From Polychytrium aggregatum (Eukaryota > Chytridiomycota > Chytridiomycetes > Polychytriales): a stretch of DNA of 64,000 nt. Both the position numbers and the translations under genes were made by a program. The notes under the pieces were generated by a model. That model saw only the letters and a list, made by a program, of their open reading frames with translations, did not search any database and was not told the origin of the DNA. Shown piece after piece: positions 22,276-33,850 of this stretch. Each line of letters opens with the position of its first letter. The stretch's first letter is position 1. The stretch spans positions 62,001-126,000 of the forward strand of contig NW_026516272.1 of NCBI RefSeq assembly GCF_025602895.1, read 5' to 3'.

Positions 22276-24775
22276 ATGTTTTGCTCAAGTATGGATGTGG
22301 CTTCCTCGTCTCGGCGTTGAGAGGACGGCCGTTGGATGCAGACTGGTCGTCGCTGCCGTGCTGCTGGGTCTTGTCGGCGATCTGCGCCAGCACCAAACGG
22401 CCACCCTGGGTCCGGATGCAAAAGGCCGGCAGCATCCCCTCACCTCCGAGCCAGCAGTGCCTTGGACGATGTTGCGGGAAGCAGTCAATATTATCCAATT
22501 GACACTGCGCTCTTCGCATTGGTGCGTCACCCGGACCTGGTTTCTGATCTTGCCGCTGACTCGCCTCCCTTCTCCCAAACGCTTATCCTCGCCATCTCAC
22601 GGCAATCAAACCGATCGGCGCCATTTTCTTCCATGGCGCGACCACTCTCGCCTGCCCACCAGTCTCTGGAGAAGTGCCCTCCGAGCCCGTGGTCTCGAAG
22701 AAGACGGGAAATGTGTTTGAGAGGCGACTGATCATCAAGTACATCGCCGATAACGGCAAGGATCCGATTACAGGCGACGCCTTGACCGAAGATGATCTGA
22801 TCAGTCTGAAGCAGGGTGAGCCACGATCACGACATATCTACTTGAGATCAGACTTTGAATAGACATCTCTTTATCTCAATAGAGAAGCTGGCTCATTCGT
22901 ACGCCTTCTCCGCAACCAACAGATTCCAAGTACGTCAAGCCGCGCCCGCCCACGCTGAACTCTGTCCCGGCGCTGCTATCGCTATTCCAGAGCGAGTGGG
23001 ACTCGGTGATGCTCGAGACACATCAGCTCAAACAGCAGTATCACCAAGTCCGCCAGGAGCTCTCGAACGCTCTCTATGAAAACGATGCCGCCAAGCGAGT
23101 GATCGCCCGTCTGGCGAAGGAGCGTGACGAGGCCCGGGCTGCCTTGGCCACCATCAAGGCCACCCTGGGCGACTCAGCGGCCGTCCAGACCTCCGAGCCC
23201 GCTCAACCGCAAGCAATGGAGATCGATCAGGATGACGGTATCAGCAAAGCGATCCAGGACAAGATGACCGAAAAATCCCAATCGTATGTCGAATGCTTGA
23301 CCTTCATGACCTGCCGAGAGCGTGGCAGAAGCATGCAGCGTTGCTGTGCTCCTCTGACTGTTTGTGCGTTGTCCTTGGTTCCCGCCCAGGCTGCAGAACA
23401 CACGACGCAAGCGCAAGGCTCCTGCCGATCTGGCCACGGCCGAGCAGCTCAGCAAGTACGGCCCTGTCCTGGAAGTCCCCTCCCTTGGATTGTCGACCAA
23501 CCCTGGAATTCTGGCGCTGGATCTGCTCGAAGACGAGGTCGCCGGTGTACCGCGTGAATGGATTCTTACCGGTGGCCGCGATGGACACTCGATCGTTATC
23601 GAGAAAAACAGTGGAAAGGTTGTTGCCGACATGAAGGCTCACACCAAGAAGATCAACGACGTGGCATGGCACAACCTTGGCGGCCACTCGGGTATGTTCT
23701 TCACAGCTGGTGCCGACAAGCAGGTCAAGATCTGCCAAGTTGATCTCGCGTCGACCTCAAAGACAAAGACCGCTACCCTGCACACCCTCAAAGCCCACGG
23801 CGATGAGGTGACGGGTCTCAGCCTGCAAGCCACAGGCGACTACCTCGTCTCGGTGGGCCTGGACTCGGCTTGGGCTTTCAGCGAGATTGAAACAGGACGT
23901 GTTGTTGCCAAGGTCGAATCCGAGGAGGTGACCAAGGGTGAGTGCTGCAGTTCACCGACATTGTCGCCTTGGCGTCCGGTCAAGGGAGCGATTGCGTTTG
24001 GAACGAGAGCCGCCCGCTCTGGGCTTTGACGCCGCGATGCATGCCGAGGGCGATCGCCCTTCAGGCTTCTTCTGCCAACGCGGTTGTGGCAGAACCGACG
24101 GCTCCTCGATCTATATACACTGACTGTACTCTGTTGAAAACAGGATACAGCTCTGTCAAGCTCCACCCCGATGGCTTGATTCTTGGCACAGGCACGTGCG
24201 ACTCAGTTGTTCGTCTCTGGGACGTCAAATCTCGAACGAATGTTGGTGCCCTTACGGGACACGTGGGCCAGATCACCAGCTTGTCGTTCTCGGAAAACGG
24301 ATACTACCTCGCGACCGCTGCAGATGGCCACAATGTCGTTAAGCTCTGGGATCTCCGCAAGCTTGCCAGTCTGCACGATATCGAGGTTCCTGTCAGCGAC
24401 GGCCACACGGGCGGAGTCCACCGCGTTCAGTTCGACTACAACCGTCAGTTCCTGGGCGTTGCCGCGGGCCACGACGCTAGGTGCGTGTCGGGCTACCACC
24501 GCTCGTTGATGCTGCCAGCGCTGTCGACAATGCTGCCGTTTGGTTTGGGCACGTCGCAGAAGGCTCGCTTGCCTGTACCCGTCGCACGCATAGCCCCGAG
24601 CCTGACACTCTCTTTTACCTTCGTCAGGGTCTATGTCGTCAAGCAATGGGACCAGGTTGCGCACTACTCGAACCACAGCGCTAACGTGACCGGAATCAAG
24701 TTTGGATCCAAGGCCCAGTACATCGTGACAAGCGGCCTGGATCGCAAGGTCACTGTCCTTGGCCCGGAGGCGTAA
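22276..24775 (+). CDS. PRP19: Pre-mRNA-processing factor 19 (U-box E3, NTC core)
   Basis: Seen: six phase-consistent exons (22276-22288, 22663-22815, 22923-23283, 23390-23937, 24144-24480, 24628-24775) encode 519 residues. Exon 1 is only 13 nt (MFCS plus one base) and joins to ISGEVPSEPVVSKKTGNVF, the U-box start, which contains ERRLIIKYIADNGKDPITGD. A coiled coil follows (QLKQQYHQVRQELSNALYEN) and then about seven WD40 blades, among them ILTGGRDGHSIVI, MFFTAGADKQVKIC, LILGTGTCDSVVRLWDVKSR and YYLATAADGHNVVKLWDLRK. Known: Prp19 is a tetrameric ubiquitin ligase and scaffold of the NineTeen Complex needed to activate the spliceosome. All expected domains are present; length matches the family (about 500). 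The start was chosen because only the 13-nt exon restores the normal N terminus. Confidence 0.97.
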
Positions 24776-25348
24776 TCGAGCTCTCAAGCTGCACAGGGCT
24801 GCACAGGACTGCACGCTGATGAGCTGTCGACGTGCTGTCGATGTGCTGTCGATGTGCTGTTGATGTGCTGTTGATGTGCTGTTGATGTGAAGCCACTGCT
24901 GCTCATGTAGCAACAGATTTTTTTTCAGGTGGAGGCGCCAAGGATGGCGCAACCACAAAGTGCCTTCTCATACAAGCGGTTGCGGCTGTGCGATTGATGA
25001 TGCAGTCGGTCGCGCGACTGGAGATGAATTTGCACAGTCACAGATCCGTTCGTTGAGATGCTCGCTGGCATTTTTTCGGACAGATAGGCACATCGCCGCC
25101 AAACAACGATTTCGTTCATGTCAACCGATCGAGTCCATAGGTCAACGACCTCGGCTCAGCCAGTCAGAGCGTCACAGGCCAGGTCCTGATTTGGGATGGG
25201 AGGGGGTGATTCTGTCTAGTCGTTTATTGTACCTTCGGCCCAAGGGGCAAGGGGAATGCGTGCCGGCGATCGCTCCCTGGGAGATGGACTCTGAAATCGG
25301 AAGGGCTGGCGACTCTCTTCGACGGCATCGACCTCTCCGCAGCGAACC
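24776..25348. other. Convergent 3' region between PRP19 and MPP-alpha
   Basis: 573 bp between two stop codons. It holds the 11-bp repeat at 24832-24890 just after PRP19, presumably in its 3' UTR, and otherwise no coding signal. Confidence 0.65.
24832..24890. repeat. 11-bp tandem repeat in the PRP19 3' flank
   Basis: About five copies of GTGCTGTCGAT; the last three read GTGCTGTTGAT. Starts 57 bp after the PRP19 stop. Confidence 0.85.
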
Positions 25349-27068
25349 TTACGCCGCTTGAGACCGACCGAGCTGCCAGTCGCGTAGAGTCTCGGACGCT
25401 TTGTGGAGCGGATCATTGTCGAAGATAGGGCCCTGCACAACGACAGTGGGCTGACCCTGGCCAGTGCGGGTCCAGTGGCGAGTGTTGTCGTCGCCGAAAT
25501 CGAGGGGCGACCGAATGTCCTCGCCCAGGACAACCCGGCGGGCGACTCGCTTGATGTCCGCGGCCTGGATACTGTCGATGCGGCGGCACATTTCGCTTGC
25601 ATCCACGCGCTTGCCTTGCAGCACTACCTGCTTGCCGATATCCTCGAGCTCGACCATACGCATCTCCAAGTTCATCAGCAGGTTGCTCTTGAGCTGGTTC
25701 TTGGCGCGCGACAGCTCCTCGCGGCCAATGTCCATGGTCATGCGGACCATTTGATCACAGATGATGGGCAGGATCGCACGGTGGGCTTCGACAAAAGGGG
25801 GCACGGCCGCAGCGATGCCAAAGAGCCCCGTATCGGCATAGGAGTAGTTGACGGTGTTGCAGTTCTCGACCCAGTGGTACCGGTTCAGAACTTGGGTGTA
25901 GAGCCGGGTGTACATACCCTTGCCTGGACCACCGGCGCTGAAGGAGCCGCCACCGCCCATGAGGCTGGCCAAGATGGCCAGCGGATAGACGTCGGGATCG
26001 TAGAGCGACGGCGCCTCAAAGGCGACGTACACGTTGGTGAGCACGGGGATGTCCGGATTGGGCGGCGGAGGGTTGCTGGAGGTGTCCAAGATCTCGATGC
26101 CGCCCGAATAGACTGCGGGGCGGATAAGCGAGTTTTGCAGGGCCAAGGTTTCTGGCGATGCCGGCGACATGTCGCCAAAGTGCTGCTCTATGAGCTCGAC
26201 AAGAGCCTGGTGCTCCATGCCCACACCAGCAAAGGTGATGCGCTCGGGGGTATACCAAGTCGACTTGTAGTTGCGGATGGCCTCCGGAGTAAGACTGTTG
26301 AGCTGCTCGGGCGAGCAGAAGAGAGAGTTGCCCAGGGTGTGGGTGTTGTCCTGTGCGGGGTGCTGGAAGGCCACACGATGCAGATGCTCCGGCAGGATCA
26401 TCTCGGGCCGCATCTGGAGGTCCTCGAGCTCGTACATGGTGGTGATCCGCGTGTCCTCGAGCTCCTCGGGGAGGATCTTGGCATGCCGGAGGATTTGGGA
26501 GACAATGTTGACAACCTTTGGCAGGTCCGGGCGGAAAACCGAGGATTGGTACATGATGGTGTCTCTGGAGCTGTGGGCCGAGATATTGCCGCCGAGCGCC
26601 TCGAGCTGCTGGACGAGTTGCTCAGTTGTGAAGTCGCGGGTGCTCTAGCCATGTCGTTGCGGAGGTATAACCGGCAGGCGTCAGTCCCAAAGTGACAAAT
26701 GGCGCATGCGGAGAGCCCGCACCCATGGTTGCGTTGGGAAAGGCCTGTTGGCTTACCTTGAAGGTCATGCGATCTAAGATGTGGCTGCATCCAGAATTGG
26801 CGATGGTTTCGTTCCGGGTGCCAGTGTTGATGTATGCGCCGAAGGAAACAAAGTGGCCAGGGGCTTCGACCGAGGCGACCTTGATGCCGTTCTTGAGGGT
26901 GGTGATGACTGTCGGGACGCCGGGTGGCAAGATGGGTGCGGGAGGCGAGGGTTTCTTTCTGGAGAAGAGCGACATGTGGCGCACGACCGTCGATGATCGG
27001 CCCAGGATCGCCGGAGCGGCTGCGCGGCCGTTGCGCATGATCGAAAGCAGTGCCTGGCTCTGCGACAT
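25349..27068 (-). CDS. MAS2: Mitochondrial-processing peptidase alpha subunit
   Basis: Seen: two exons (27068-26757 and 26644-25349) joined FK|STRDFTTEQ give 535 residues. A basic, acid-poor N terminus precedes TTLKNGIKVASVEAPGHFVS and GAYINTGTRNETIANSGCSH. The M16 family body follows, with the Gly-rich loop GGGGSFSAGGPGKGMYTRLY. No HxxEH zinc motif is present; the equivalent position reads SGCSHIL, as expected for the alpha subunit. Known: MPP-alpha binds presequences while MPP-beta cleaves them; the Gly-rich loop guides substrate. Start: ATG at 27068 (MSQSQALLS) gives a normal length. An in-frame ATG at 27200 and the open frame further up, which runs through a 12-bp repeat, would add an unusual leader. 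Converges with PRP19. Confidence 0.95.
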
Positions 27069-28072
27069 GGTTGGGGAGATCGTGCGGATCGTACGATTCA
27101 GCGGTGTGCAGAAGCAGCTGGGGACGACGGTTTTGGGCGATCGGAAACAGAAGCGCCGCCACGCAGCGCAACTGCGAGCAGCGACAAAGCCGCAGGCCAT
27201 GGCGTTCTGTGCGGCGTTCTGTGCGGCGTTCTGTGCGGCGTTCTGTGCGGCGTTCTGTGCCTGCACCCAGAGACTGCGCGCGACACCCGTGGCTGGCCGT
27301 CGAGTGGCCACGCAGGCGCCTGCGCAGTGCGCAGCCCACTTCATATCCGCAATGAGCCCAATATGTGCGTTTCGGGACGCACTTTTTTTTGTTGCGCCGC
27401 CGTGCACGATATCTGCCGCCGCGGCCGTCTGTCCTCGTTCGCCCGGCCCGCCCCAGATCGCCCAAGCACCACACGCTTCTGCGGCCTGTCGTCTCCGTAG
27501 ACTCGGCCTGCTCCATCAGCCCCACGCAACTGCGTCTGCTCGCCGTATCGCCAGCCATGTCCGCTGCGGCTCTGGGTATGTACGTATCAATAACAACCCG
27601 TGTCCCCCCTGTATCGCACTCGGCTGCCCCCCCCCATTTCGCCCGCGATGGCCGCTGGCTGCACTTCGTGCCTCTCTAGCACCGTCGCTTGTCGATGAGC
27701 TGCGACTTTTCGAGCGCCTACGAGCGCCAAACAGCCACCCATAGTCACTATCTTGCCGCACGTTTCCTGAGGAAGGCACCCTTGAAAACGGTCGCTCGGG
27801 AGGCCTCTGCGGCAGGCCTAGTTTTTACCCACATGACACTCTACGTGTGGATAAATGGTTAGATATGGAAGATCAAACAGCAGCAAGGGTGCTATTTGCC
27901 TGGTTTGCAGGGACCTTGTCCCGATTGCGCTCCAGGCATCGACCGTCTGCAACACATCCTCCCCATGCAAAACCCAGTCCCCAGTCCCCAGCCCTCTGTG
28001 CCCAAGCAACCATCGTGTCTACTGCAGTGACTCACCATTGGCGTCCAAACGAACTGCGTTGGTTGTGTAGAT
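27069..28072. other. Divergent 1-kb region between MPP-alpha and the LCP5-like gene
   Basis: Contains the 12-bp repeat at 27201-27260, a C9 run near 27627 and no recognisable product. A plus-strand frame at 26692-27744 spans the antisense of MPP-alpha and is a shadow. Confidence 0.55.
27201..27260. repeat. Five copies of a 12-bp unit upstream of MPP-alpha
   Basis: GGCGTTCTGTGC is repeated five times without a mismatch. On the minus strand the repeat is in frame with MPP-alpha and would code for AQN-A repeats if translation began upstream of the chosen start. Confidence 0.9.
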
Positions 28073-29448
28073 ATGTCCTCTGCCGAGGTGCTTGAACTTG
28101 TACAAGCAGATGCTGCAGAATTCCCCAAGCTCGTTCGAGAGCTGACAGCCAAGGCTGCCGAGATTCGATCGCGGCTGGTTCTGCATATGAAACAGTGAGT
28201 TGCATTCTGTTTCGCTGATGAGCTTGGCTCTGTGTATGCGCTGGATGCAGCGATGAGCAATCTCGCTGACATGGCTCTCGCATCTGCTGCGGTCACGTTG
28301 CGATCTAGAATCAAAAATGGCTCCCTACCGACAAGCAAAGGCGTCTCGCTATACGAAGTCAAGCTCCACAGCCTGCTCAGCTACATCACAAACCTGTCCT
28401 ACTACTTTCTCCTCAAGATCCATGGCCATCGCATCGAAGACCATCCGGTGGTGGACCAACTTGTCGAGCTTCGGATTGTGATGGAGCGGATCAAGCCTCT
28501 CGAGCAGAAGCTCAAGTACCAAATCGACAAGCTGCTGAAGGCGTCGTCATCGACGGAAGAGCCCGCTGCAGTAACCGACATTCAAAATCCACTGCAGTTC
28601 AAGCCAAATCCTCAAGATCTTGTCCAGGGCGATGGTGATGGTAAGGCCGAGTCGTGTGACAGGCTCTACAGTGCGATCATTCTCTGTTCCGTTGGACTGA
28701 CTCATTTGCCCCAATTGCTCGATTTCCAGCCGCGGACGATGACTCGGCGGACATTGCCAAGATGATTGCCGATGCCGACAAGGTTTACAAACCCCCTCGC
28801 ATTGCGCCCATGCCGTATGAAGACGGCCCGCGCAACAAGTTCGCGGTGACCGAGAAAATGAAGGAGCGAGCCTCAAAGTCGCGGCTGATGCGGGAGATCA
28901 CTGCCCAGTACGATAGCCGCCCAGAAGAAATCACCTCCGAGGGAACGGGGTACGGCGCGCGTGACATGTCAAGCGAACTGGATCAACGGTGGAAAGACAT
29001 TGAGGAATTTGAAGAGGCCAACTTTGTCCGCAAGAACCTGACCCGTGATGAAAAGAAACTCGAGCGGGCCCTCCGGAAGAGAGGCGCCACGTTGCGGTTC
29101 CAGGACGAGCTTGGGGTATGTTCGCCACTCGGCCCTGCGCTGCTGTTGCTCGGCTGGATATGGATCATGCTCAGCCCACTCATTCGTCTCTTACCGCTTC
29201 TCCAGAACTTTGATGACTTCCGTGACCTTCAGGGCTTGAACCAAACGGTCTCGCGCCAAGACCGCCAGGTGTTCGGGTCCGGTGCCGCCGGCAAGCGAAA
29301 CAAGCATTCCGAGCAGTACGAATCCGGCAAGCGCAAGTTTGCCGATGCTGGCGAGATGATCTCTTCGCTGAGTCAGGGCCAGACACGTCGTGCGCCCGTG
29401 TCTGAGTTTGACCGTCAGCTCAAGAAAGCTAAGAAGCGGCGAGCATAG
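28073..29448 (+). CDS. LCP5: Neuroguidin/Lcp5-type Sas10 family protein
   Basis: Seen: four phase-consistent exons (28073-28194, 28309-28640, 28730-29115, 29206-29448) give 360 residues. The Sas10/Utp3/C1D domain covers the first half, with a run starting GVSLYEVKLHSLLSYITNLS and then VVDQLVELRIVMERIKPLEQ, LKYQIDKLL. The second half has PPRIAPMPYEDGPRNK, MREITAQYDSRPEEI and a very basic C terminus (SEFDRQLKKAKKRRA). Known: Lcp5 (yeast) and neuroguidin (animals) bind U3 snoRNP and are needed for 18S rRNA processing; neuroguidin also regulates translation. Inference: nucleolar small-subunit processome factor. It faces RPA1 tail to tail. Confidence 0.9.
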
Positions 29449-29809
29449 CGGCACACCCGCTTCACAATATAGATTTTTGTATCCACGCTCCTCTCTGGGT
29501 CTCACGCTCCTCCGAATGCGGTGTATCTCTGGGTGCTTTCGTGATCGCGTGCGGTTGGTGGCCGCCTGACATTCACCAAGGCTGGACCGCACAGGCCGTC
29601 GTTGGATAACGAAGCTGTCCACGAGCACAGCGCTCCTGCCGCATCACCCTTAGTGGACTCGAGTCGATCAGCCGTGTTCATATTCAAATTGCCACGGAAC
29701 ATTCAGCTCAATGCCGGTGGGCACAGCGGCAGCGACGGGATTTCAAAGCATCGGTGGAGCTGCCCAGGGTCGCCGAAACGTGGTGCAGCGCTGCATGAGC
29801 TGCTGCCAC
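29449..29809. other. Convergent 3' region between LCP5 and RPA1
   Basis: 361 bp between opposing stop codons. Short AT-richer stretch at 29458-29480 could hold the LCP5 3' end. No other feature seen. Confidence 0.6.
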
Positions 29810-32800
29810 TCACAAGAGCGTGCGGATGACGCCCAAGAGTCGCTTGGACTCGTTCGCATAGTCGAGGGGGACAGCGCTTTGGATTGCATAGCGGATCTTT
29901 GTCTCGCCCTGCATAAGCAGCGGGTCCGATACATTCATTAGTGCTGCAAACGGCATTACTTGATACGCACCCACCCAGTCGAAGCCCAGCCATGCATTTA
30001 TATCAGACACACGCGGGTGGCTTGGAAGCCGAACCTACCTGATACACGTCGGACTTGGCCCGGATCTTCATGTTGAACGTTTTGAACATCGACGAGCGAA
30101 TGAGGTTGGGGCGCTCTTCGACCTGAAGCCGGCAAATGGAGCATTGGAGGAAGCAGGGTCAAATATGCGCGAGAGCGACACACGAAAGTCATGGCGGGGG
30201 AAAACAAACGACCCGGATGCCCCAGGTTCAAAGCATCAAGCTGGACGAACTAATACATCCGTCCGCTTCAACAGGCTCCGCTGCAGTCAGTTTCACCAAT
30301 CAGAATCGCTTACGGTGGCCTGTTGGAGTTCGTTTGCCGATCGATCCACGATGCGCACGGCCACCTCGTTGAACGCCTGCACCCACATGTTGCCGGTGTA
30401 GTCCGCCACGGTGAGGGGCAAGATATATCTGGAGCACGATAGATTCAGAGATCACGTTGTCAGTCAGCCGCATCTTCGGACGACCGGATCTGAAGGCTGC
30501 GTCTGGTCAAACGACAAACCCACCTGTAGGTTGGCTCCGAATAGATCTCGTTGCAGGCAGAGCATCTCCAGTCTCCTCCTTCAGTAGTAAGTTTCTTGTT
30601 GCATCTTGGCTTCGTACAGGCAGGATAGCCGACATTGCCGTCGGTTTTGATGAAGGTAATTGTCGCTTGGATCGCGAAGATCACGCCCTGTGTATCCTGT
30701 GTGTATGTGTTAGCCATGGACCGCGAGATCATACGATCATTGTCTCGGGCTGTCCGCACGCCAGAAGGCCTGCTGTGCAGGTGCGCGAATGTGTCGTGAG
30801 AGAGTACTTACGCCTTGCGAGATGGATGCCTCCGCTGCTTTGATCTCTTCGCAGGTCTGCAGGCGGCCGGAGATGATATCACTTCCCGAGCTTGAGGCTC
30901 CGGCCGTGTGATCGTAGGATTTGAAAGAAAAGCCTTGGCCCTCCAAAGCATACCAGCTTTGCAGAGCGCTTGTCTCGGATATGTTAGGATCGACCATGAT
31001 CGTCGAATTGAAGGAAGCCGACAGAGTCCGGCCTGAAGCACAACGGAGCAAGGTTAATGTTCACTCTCCGTGTCACCGGCGGCATCAAGCAAAAACTTGG
31101 CTGTTTGCCGACTACACATACCGCCCCAATCGCTGACTTTGGCTGCCTTGATGAGAACAACCGAGCCATGGTTGGCAGAAAAGGCCTCGGCCTGCTGGCC
31201 CCACAATGTGCAGCGCACGGAATATCCACTGTCGTCCACAAGTGTGATATCGCGCTTGGTGATCTGTTCAATGAAAAGGCCGAGCTCTGGTTCATGAGCT
31301 GCACAGTCCCGCCTTCTCCGGACGTCGCGATCAATAAAGAAACAACAGGGTGCGCTACACTCACATCCTTGTTGCTATTCTTCGAGGTGATGGTTGCCAC
31401 TGAGCCGAGGTCTGTGACAACTCCCAAGATATCTGCATATGGCCTGTATCAGCAAGGGCCCAAAAACACATTGCTATTTTCAATCCCTCTGAGAGTCGGT
31501 GTCATGCCGTACCCGCTATGCCGTCCTTTTGGATACTGTTGAGCGCGCCGAGCTTGACCAAATTTAGGCGGATGATCGGAACAGCGACGCTGTCGGTGCA
31601 CTGCAAGAGAATAATGACGGTTATTGGCTGTGCCTTGCCCATGACGAGCTACTCCGTGGTCCCAACTAGAGCGATGCCGTCGCCGACAAATTCCAGCCCA
31701 TCTTTACCAGATCAACTATGGCGTTTGAATCCATGTAAAGCTCGTATTCGTTCTGCACGGTTGAGAACTGCTTCTTGGCAGGTCGGACCGTGCATTTGGA
31801 GACATTATAAACCTGTGGACATGGTCGATCGTATTCAGATATCATCGTTCGCCACAGAGCACCCCATTGATCACAGCATATAACACAAGTTATCCGGCAT
31901 ATCCTCACTATCGCGTACACTTGGTATATCTTCGCTATCGCATGCACTGCTACAGACAGATAGACTGTGTACCTTTCCTTCCTCAATCTTGGCATGGAAC
32001 GCGACAGCTTGCTCCGAGAACGCGGTGGCTCTGATTTCGCCCTGACATCATGCCAACCCAGCATATTTTGGTCAATTGAAAGCCAAGCTCCGCCCTGCCC
32101 TGCTCTCGCCCGGCATCGATTGACTCAGAGAAACGGCGAATGTCGTCGGCCCGTATGGCGTGTTTCCTTACCGAGTCATCAACAAAAGTCACGCTGAAGA
32201 GCGTTCCTTGCTTTCCGTTCTTGCTCCAGGAACGAATATCGCCTTTGTCAATAGCGCGAGCACGGATGGTCCATCTGCGATGACCAAGCGTGGGTCCAGA
32301 GCATGCAACCATATTAGCGTCAAGCGGGCATGAAACGGCTTTGCGACCGAGGTGAACGAATGCACGTGCATGTATCTGGCCCGCTGCGGCTTGGCTCAAC
32401 GTGCGGATCCGCAGATCTTGGCATTCAGCGTCGTCTGGGCGTACCTGTTTTGGTAGGGGCTCAGGCTCGAGATCGGGAAGGCAGGGTCATTGGTACGACC
32501 ATGCGACACTGCATTGCTCTGGAATTTTTGGGCAGGTGGTTGTCTGGGCCGCTGAGCAAAGGTGCTGCCCGTATTGTCATAGCCCATAGGACCAGCTGCA
32601 GGAGGTGCCCGCTGCACCGGAGCCGGAGCCGGAGCCGAAGCCGAAGCCGAAGCTGCCACTGGAGCCGAGACAGGGACTGGCCTTGCGCCTTGGTTGGCCG
32701 GAGAGTCGTTCATCATAGCATCCATGGCACCGGGGTAGTATTGCAGCGGGATCGTTTCTCCAGGCGCCGTAAGGGCCTGGCACTCAATGATGATGATGAT

Positions 32801-33417
32801 TCTGCAAATCAAGCATTCGGTGAGTCACTCTCATCCCCTGGCCGTGGCTGCGTCAGACGGATCCGCACGTTCTGTCACCCGACAGCATCTCATTTAGAAG
32901 TGCATACGAGTAAGATGAACAAAGGCATGCTTAATCTACTTTTTATCGCCGATCTTGTTGCAAACCATCTTGTCGAGGCGCAAGATAGAACCCTTGGAGA
33001 TCAGCTCTCTCTCGATCATGTAATTCAACTGGGTGCTCAGCATGCCTACAAAAATGTGTATCAGTAACCGCTGCCTCGCTGGCGCCCAGTTGCAGTGCCG
33101 GATCGATTGAAAAGAGATAACACTTACCAACGCCCGCCGAAGCACCATCGGTGATCGAAAGTCTGGTCATCATGATCAGTCAGATTGGGAAGGCGTAAGG
33201 CTCAGCATGTCGATACGATCACAGCACCGTTGCGCTGCGTGAGGATGCACACGCCCTTTGCTGCAATTTCATACCTGTAGCGATCGATCGACTGCGTCTG
33301 AGAGGCGGCGGCCTTCCGGATCGACAGGAGCTGGACCACAACGCCAGCAGGCATTGGGGTTCCTGGTGCTGCGGATAGAATACTCTGGATTCCGCCTCTG
33401 GTCAACGGGGTGGTCAT
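29810..33417 (-). CDS. RFA1: Replication protein A large subunit (RPA70/Rfa1)
   Basis: Seen: about twelve exons. The first three (33417-33275, 33162-33128, 33045 onward) encode MTTPLTRGGIQSILSAAPGT, RYRLSITDG, MLSTQLNYMIERELISKGSI. This is the N-terminal OB fold. A linker rich in Ala/Pro (repeated SASAPAPAP) follows, then DBD-A (RWTIRARAIDKGDIRSWSKN), DBD-B (ILGVVTDLGSVATITSKNSN, YSVRCTLWGQQAEAF) and DBD-C with a four-Cys zinc ribbon (YPACTKPRCNKK...DWRCSACN). The last exon is 29908-29810 and ends SKRLLGVIRTLL. Known: RPA is the main eukaryotic single-strand DNA-binding complex in replication, repair and checkpoint signalling. All four OB folds are represented. Central exon borders were read by eye and may shift by a few bases. 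Upstream ATG at 33444 would add nine residues. Confidence 0.93.
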
Positions 33418-33850
33418 GGCGAAGGCAAGGTGCGTCGTCTGCACTGGCTGTGTTGGTTGTGCTGGGGTGTTTGATCGCCCTCAAGAGCCGGCGGTGTGTT
33501 GCGCTTTGCAGATCCAGGCAAAGCCGATGCAGACCAGGCCCAAAAGCCGCCCCAGCAAGATATCCTGGCATGCGGAGTCTCAAGCGAAGCACCCGTCACG
33601 TGTCCCTCAATCATGCCTTTCCAGGCAAATTGCTTGTGGCCGTGTCTCCATCACCAGCAACACGCAGCAACTGATGTCAGAGGCACTCTGGGACCCGTTT
33701 CATCCCAAGCAAGCTGTAAGAAGGACCAGCCGTGTTCACATTCAGCCGTAAGGGGCATTGGCAGCGAATCCCAGAGCTTGGCCGCGCCTCATTTCTTTGG
33801 AAACGGCGTTCGGCCACAAGCTGTACATGCAACGGGGCCATGCTTCCCGT
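33418..33850. other. Intergenic stretch upstream of RPA1
   Basis: 433 bp between the stop of the F-BAR/RhoGAP gene and the RPA1 start, same strand. Both strands show short open frames with no recognisable product. Confidence 0.55.

Noticed and set aside
25403-26695. 430-residue plus-strand frame opposite MPP-alpha
   Set aside because: Exact antisense of a clear MPP-alpha coding sequence; codon bias alone keeps it open.
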